Below are positions 22,653 to 26,677 of a DNA stretch of 26,677 nucleotides, piece after piece. Location of the stretch: positions 1-26,677 of the forward strand of contig JAVBNP010000292.1 in NCBI GenBank assembly GCA_031551455.1, written 5' to 3'. The position numbers and the translations under genes were made by a program. The notes below the pieces were generated by a model. That model saw only the letters and a list, made by a program, of their open reading frames with translations, was not told the origin of the DNA and did no database searches. Position 1 is the stretch's first letter. Every line of letters begins with the position of its first letter. The DNA comes from JAIRLS01 sp031551455 (GTDB lineage: Bacteria; Bacteroidota; Bacteroidia; Bacteroidales; UBA4181).

Positions 22653-23806
22653 GCCTTATTTCTTAAGATGGTCAATACCCTTTCTATTTGATTGGGCCCG
22701 AGTTCATGATGCATCGGCAAACAAAGTACTTGCGAAGCTGCTTTCGTTGCTACGGGCAAGTTTGCCGGGTTCGCTGACGGTAAGCCCCTGTACGTCGGAA
22801 AATCGCTGATCAGCGGGTAAAAATAACGACGCCCGAAAACATGATGATCGTACATCATTTTGTGCACCTCGTCGCGTTGCATGCCATATTCTTCCGCATC
22901 GATCAAGATGGGAAAATAACCGTAATTATGTTGCAATCCGGGTATTTCCCGTAAAAAACGAATGCCTTTAATATCTGCCAATCCTTCGCGATACAATTCC
23001 GCATTTCTTTTTCGTTTGGCGATTGCTTCATCGACCAATTTCAGCGAAAGCAATCCGAATGCGGCCTGCACCTCGTTCATCTTGGCGTTGATGCCCGGTG
23101 CCACAACGGTGACTTCATCCGCAAAACCGAAATTTTTCAAATAATCGATCCGTTGTTTCATCTTTTCATCGTGGCAAATAATCGCTCCGCCTTCAACGGT
23201 GGAATATACTTTGGTGGCGTGGAAACTGAGGACAGACAAGTCCCCTGCATTCAACAACGATTCGCCGTTTCGGCGTATGCCGAAAGCATGTGCGGCATCG
23301 TAGATCACGCGCAAACCGTATGTATCGGCAATTTTTTGAATTTTTTCCGTATCGCAGGGGTTTCCGTAAACGTGTACCGGCATGATGGCTGTGGTGGCGG
23401 GCGTAATGGCCGCTTCGATCTTATCCGGGTCCAAATTAAATGTTTCCGGTTCGATGTCCACAAATACCGGTTTGATGTTGTTCCACCACAATGAGTGGGT
23501 TGTGGCAACGAAACTGTAGGGTGTCGTGATAACTTCGCCCGAAATACGCAATGCCTGCAGGGCAACCATCAAGGCCAACGTTCCGTTCGAAAACAAATTC
23601 AGATGCTTAACACCCAAATAATCGCATAAGGTTTTTTCCAATTCTTGATGATACAGTCCATTATTGGTAAGCCATTTGCGTTGCCATATTTCTTCCAAAT
23701 ACGGAGCAAAATCTTTCAAATCGGGAAGTAACGGTGAAGTTACCAAGATTTTGTCCTGCATTTCCAATATCTTTTTTTCTTGATCTATCTTATCCTGCCG
23801 ATCCAT
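22649..23806 (-). CDS. DegT/DnrJ/EryC1 family sugar aminotransferase
   Basis: PLP-dependent enzyme that transfers an amino group, usually from glutamate, to a keto-sugar nucleotide. The fold-type I features are complete: WLTNNG at 45-50, SNGTLALMVALQAL at 73-86, TTPYSFVATTHS at 94-105, YDAAHAFG at 169-176 (D170 for the pyridine nitrogen) and the Schiff-base lysine K199 in SFHATKVYSTVEGG. The C-terminal substrate region is NYGYFPILI and GRRYFYPLISDFPTYR. The ATG at 23806 gives 385 residues. An ATG at 23761 (MQDKILVTSPLLPDL) fits the usual family start better, so the first 15 residues may not be made. No sugar dehydratase or epimerase is in the window, so the keto-sugar must come from elsewhere. 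Confidence 0.92.
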   Translation of the reverse strand: MDRQDKIDQEKKILEMQDKILVTSPLLPDLKDFAPYLEEIWQRKWLTNNGLYHQELEKTLCDYLGVKHLNLFSNGTLALMVALQALRISGEVITTPYSFVATTHSLWWNNIKPVFVDIEPETFNLDPDKIEAAITPATTAIMPVHVYGNPCDTEKIQKIADTYGLRVIYDAAHAFGIRRNGESLLNAGDLSVLSFHATKVYSTVEGGAIICHDEKMKQRIDYLKNFGFADEVTVVAPGINAKMNEVQAAFGLLSLKLVDEAIAKRKRNAELYREGLADIKGIRFLREIPGLQHNYGYFPILIDAEEYGMQRDEVHKMMYDHHVFGRRYFYPLISDFPTYRGLPSANPANLPVATKAASQVLCLPMHHELGPNQIERVLTILRNKA

Positions 23807-23902
23807 TGCTTCAAATTATTGTTGTTAATCCTTCTTTCTTGTTCGAAATTGTCACAAAGCATATACATTATACGGTCGATACCGTAAAAAAGTTATTAAA
23901 TC

Positions 23903-25357
23903 TCACCTTCGGGAAGGTAATATTTTACGTATTGCGTGCAATACAATTTGTTTCATTTCCCGGTAATCGGATTGCCCCGCTACTTCGTATGCGCCGACGG
24001 TCAATACGGCTCCGGCCGCTATTTGCAGAATGATGGTCACCCAATTGTTCCATTGCAGGAACGTGATGCTCCAAACGACCAATGATACGACAAGGGCAAC
24101 CGCAAGCAACGGCAGAATGTCGGCCAATTGCGCTTTAGCGGAATAGTTGATCAACTTTCCCGAATAGGCGCTGTTGAGGAAATACGCAATGACGGAAATG
24201 ACAACGTTCCCAATCAACAATGCCTCGACCCCCAAATAGATGCCGACGAAAATAAGCGGAATGTTAATCGTTTTTTTGATAACTTCCAATTTCAGAAACA
24301 GATCCGACCGACCTTTTACGGTGATCGCATTCAGATTCATGGCATGCAACGGATAAAACATTGCCGAGAAACACATGATTTGAAGATACGGTACGCAAGG
24401 CAGCCATTTCTCACCGATAAGAATCGTTATCATCGGTTGGGCTGTTGCCGCCAACCCCAGCATCAACGAGAAAGTGATCATCATGGTGCTCTTGATCAAT
24501 TTCCGGTACGCCGACTTCAGTTTTTCGGGATCGTCCTGTATGGTGGCCAACACGGGGTAGGAAACCCGCTGTATGTTGGTGGTCAATGTCGAAGAGAAAA
24601 GGTTACTGAACTTTTCGGCTTGGGTATATTGCCCCAAGGTTGCAGGCGAAAAGTATTTCCCGATAATGGGATAGTAAATATTGCGAAAAGCAGTGTCCAA
24701 CAAGGCGGACAGCAATAATTTATACCCGAACCCGAATAGTTCCTTGAAACTTTTGACTGAAAAAACCGCAGACGGACGCCATTTGCTCGTCAACCAAATG
24801 AGTATGGCGGTAAACATCGGCCCCAAGATACTTCTCCAAACCAAGCTCCAAACGCCGAATCCTTTATATGCCATTACAATGGCAATGGCGCCCGCGAGAA
24901 TATCCGAAGTTGCCGATATTTTAGTTTTGGTTTTAAAATCGATGTTTTTGACCAAGAGTGTCAATTGGATGGTGCTTGCCGCATTGATGATCAGCACCAA
25001 CCCGGCAACTCGCAAGATTGACGTAAGCCGAGGTTCGTTGAAAAAGACGGAAACATACGGGGCGCAGGCAAACAACAGCAGATACAGACATACACCGACG
25101 GCCAGATTGAAAAAGAATACGGTACTGTAATCGGCCGGGGTACAATCTTTTTTACGGATCAAAGCTGAACCAAACCCGCTGTCGATAAACGTGATCGATA
25201 ATGCCATGAAAATGGCGATCATTCCCAACACGCCAAATTCGGACGGATCGATTAATCGTGCCAATACCACCATCACCAAAAAGGAAATGCCTTGGGTGGT
25301 CACGTTATCGATCAGACTCCAACTTAATCCGTATAAGGTTTTTTGTTTTAAAGACAT
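23903..25357 (-). CDS. Wzx-type polysaccharide flippase
   Basis: Inner-membrane transporter of 484 residues of the MOP/PST superfamily that flips undecaprenyl-linked oligosaccharide to the periplasmic side. The N-terminus MSLKQKTLYGLSWSLIDNV is typical, and hydrophobic segments continue through the protein (about 12-14). Characteristic stretches include LIDPSEFGVLGMIAIFMALS near 36-55, VFFFNLAVGVCLYLLLF, and the FGYKLLLSALLDTAFRNIYYPIIGKYFSPATLGQ-like loop region near 210-245. It lies 28 bp after the membrane glycosyltransferase and 96 bp before the aminotransferase. A Wzx usually implies a Wzy polymerase; none is seen here, so it should lie outside the window. Confidence 0.92.
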   Translation of the reverse strand: MSLKQKTLYGLSWSLIDNVTTQGISFLVMVVLARLIDPSEFGVLGMIAIFMALSITFIDSGFGSALIRKKDCTPADYSTVFFFNLAVGVCLYLLLFACAPYVSVFFNEPRLTSILRVAGLVLIINAASTIQLTLLVKNIDFKTKTKISATSDILAGAIAIVMAYKGFGVWSLVWRSILGPMFTAILIWLTSKWRPSAVFSVKSFKELFGFGYKLLLSALLDTAFRNIYYPIIGKYFSPATLGQYTQAEKFSNLFSSTLTTNIQRVSYPVLATIQDDPEKLKSAYRKLIKSTMMITFSLMLGLAATAQPMITILIGEKWLPCVPYLQIMCFSAMFYPLHAMNLNAITVKGRSDLFLKLEVIKKTINIPLIFVGIYLGVEALLIGNVVISVIAYFLNSAYSGKLINYSAKAQLADILPLLAVALVVSLVVWSITFLQWNNWVTIILQIAAGAVLTVGAYEVAGQSDYREMKQIVLHAIRKILPSRR

Positions 25358-25385
25358 GTTATATATTTATGAGGGGAGGCCGTAA

Positions 25386-26576
25386 TCAACTTCTTCTTTT
25401 GGCTCGTTCCCAATTTACGTTCTGTTTTTTCTTGATGTATCGGAAAAAACCGAGATACACGGCCAAGTTCATAATGAAGAAATAATACGGTACGAACAAT
25501 ATTTTCAGTTTGATTTGACGATTTTCCAAGAACCAACCGATGAGCGCCATCGCATAGAAAAGGACTTGCAGCCAAAAGACGACGGGGAAGAAATTGCATG
25601 AAAAGATACCCGTTTGCAACGCAAGAACGAGATTGCTTGCGAGCAGCAACAGCAGGCACAAAGGCGCCAACGTCCATCGTAACACGCGGTGCGAGATGTA
25701 TTGAAACGAAAGGATTCCGTATCGGAAGATATTCAGCAGGTAAGCCAATCGAACAATGGATTGAAACCCTCCGGCAGCGATGCGGATCTTTCGTTTCAGT
25801 TCTTCTTTTACGCTGGCCGACGATGTTTCGCAAGCGTATGCTTCGGGATCGTATTGCGTGGTATACCCTTGCATGGCGATGCGCAACGAAATAATGAAAT
25901 CGTCGAGCAACGTATCCTTTTCCACTTCGGTGAAATATTCGCGACGAATGGCGAACAGTTCTCCGGCAGCGCCCACCACCGAATATAGCCGCGCGTCATA
26001 ACTTTTCAGAAACGATTCGTATTTCCAATACAGCCCTTCACCGGCTCCGGCAGCCATATCCTTTTCGTTACCGAAGATCCTTTTTTCGCCGGAAACACAT
26101 CCCACTTTCGGGTTGGCGAAAAGGTTGACGATACGCCGTACGGATTCTTTGCCCAGCATGGTGTTGGCATCGGAAAAAATGACGATCGGCGTCGTGATCA
26201 ATTGTACGCCCCGATTCATGGCCGCAATTTTACCGGCACGTTCCGGTCGATGGTGTACGGTAACATTCGAATATTGCCGCAAAATGTCGGGCGTTCCGTC
26301 GTCCGAGCCGTCGGTTACCCACACCAAATGCAACTTATCTTTCGGATATTCCAACTCCGTCGAATTGTTGATTTTTGCAGCCACATAGTCTTTTTCGTTA
26401 TAAGCGGCCACCAAAAGCGTTACATCGGGAAGGTCTTCGGCAACGTAACGTATCGGTTTCCCTTTCACGGCCTCTTTTATTTTAACCATCAGCCACAACA
26501 GAATGCCGTATCCCGCATACGTGTAGCATACGATGAAGATCGACAACCAAAAAACGATGATGAGGAAACAGCACAT
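25386..26576 (-). CDS. Membrane-bound GT2 family glycosyltransferase
   Basis: Polytopic processive-type or membrane-anchored GT2 enzyme of 396 residues. An open frame continues upstream to a TTG, but it would be read from inside a palindromic repeat, so the first ATG, at 26576, is preferred; it opens with a membrane segment (MCCFLIIVFWLSIFIVCYTY). The catalytic domain spans about 50-270: AAYNEKDYVAAK, D89 in VTDGSDDGTPDI, D136 in FSDANT, AAGELFAIRR and D225/D226 in TLLDDFI. The usual QxxRW motif is replaced by RKIRIAAGGFQS at 262-273. Three or four membrane segments follow (about 300-390). It may start the repeat unit or extend a polymer. It is the most upstream complete gene of the presumed operon inside the window. 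Confidence 0.9.
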   Translation of the reverse strand: MCCFLIIVFWLSIFIVCYTYAGYGILLWLMVKIKEAVKGKPIRYVAEDLPDVTLLVAAYNEKDYVAAKINNSTELEYPKDKLHLVWVTDGSDDGTPDILRQYSNVTVHHRPERAGKIAAMNRGVQLITTPIVIFSDANTMLGKESVRRIVNLFANPKVGCVSGEKRIFGNEKDMAAGAGEGLYWKYESFLKSYDARLYSVVGAAGELFAIRREYFTEVEKDTLLDDFIISLRIAMQGYTTQYDPEAYACETSSASVKEELKRKIRIAAGGFQSIVRLAYLLNIFRYGILSFQYISHRVLRWTLAPLCLLLLLASNLVLALQTGIFSCNFFPVVFWLQVLFYAMALIGWFLENRQIKLKILFVPYYFFIMNLAVYLGFFRYIKKKQNVNWERAKRRS

Positions 26577-26617
26577 TTCGAAAAATTTTAAAATGAAAAA
26601 GTGACTTTTTATTTTTG

Positions 26618-26650
26618 AGACCTCAGAGGTTTTCAAAACCTCTGAGGTCT
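26618..26650. repeat. Perfect 33-bp palindromic element
   Basis: agacctcagaggtttt (26618-26633) and its exact reverse complement (26635-26650) flank a single central C. It lies about 40 bp upstream of the membrane glycosyltransferase. A T-run is absent on either side apart from ttt, so it is not a classical terminator, although it could end transcription of a gene to the right. It could also be one copy of a dispersed palindromic repeat; that needs a genome comparison. Confidence 0.7.
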
Positions 26651-26677
26651 TTGCTTAAGGGTGAAAAAAGAGTATGC

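Overview
The window looks like chromosomal DNA of a member of the Bacteroidota, most likely order Bacteroidales. The reasons are large family 2 glycoside hydrolases, lipoproteins with an acidic stretch after the lipidated cysteine, promoters of the TTTG-N19-21-TAnnTTTG type, and mostly A/T-rich leaders without Shine-Dalgarno sequences. I cannot name the genus.

Left part (about 1-7100, plus strand). First comes the 3' part of a family 2 glycoside hydrolase that has lost its 5' half, followed directly by an intact exported family 2 glycoside hydrolase with both catalytic glutamates. Then come three independent units: a small heat shock protein (Hsp20), a DUF4382 lipoprotein, and glucosamine-6-phosphate deaminase (nagB) with a clean Bacteroidota promoter.

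Right part (about 7185-26577, almost all minus strand) is a surface-polysaccharide locus. In transcription order from the right edge it holds a membrane glycosyltransferase, a Wzx-type flippase, a DegT-type sugar aminotransferase, a DUF418 membrane protein, two WbqC-family proteins, a GNAT acetyltransferase, three closely related GT2 glycosyltransferases with a hexapeptide-repeat acetyltransferase among them, a GT-B glycosyltransferase and two further paralogous GT2 enzymes. After these come two tandem parallel beta-helix proteins and an ATP-grasp enzyme. One gene, a PIG-L-type deacetylase, faces the other way between the two paralogous GT2 genes and overlaps one of them tail to tail by 60 bp. 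Most spacings are 1-42 bp, with two 4-bp start/stop overlaps, so the block from 26576 to 13594 is probably one operon. No polymerase, Wza or Wzc homologue lies in the window, so the locus probably continues past the right edge.

How the genes may work together (inference): the aminotransferase would make an amino sugar nucleotide. The acetyltransferases, the deacetylase, the WbqC pair and perhaps the ATP-grasp ligase would modify amino or hydroxyl groups. The glycosyltransferases would assemble the repeat unit, the flippase would export it, and the exported beta-helix proteins would bind or trim the polymer outside. The most interesting points are the WbqC pair in which one copy has lost the conserved acidic/aromatic stretch, the mosaic GT2 triplet, the beta-helix pair with one lipid-anchored and one soluble form, and the overlapping deacetylase. 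No tRNA, rRNA, CRISPR array, transposase or phage gene was recognised.
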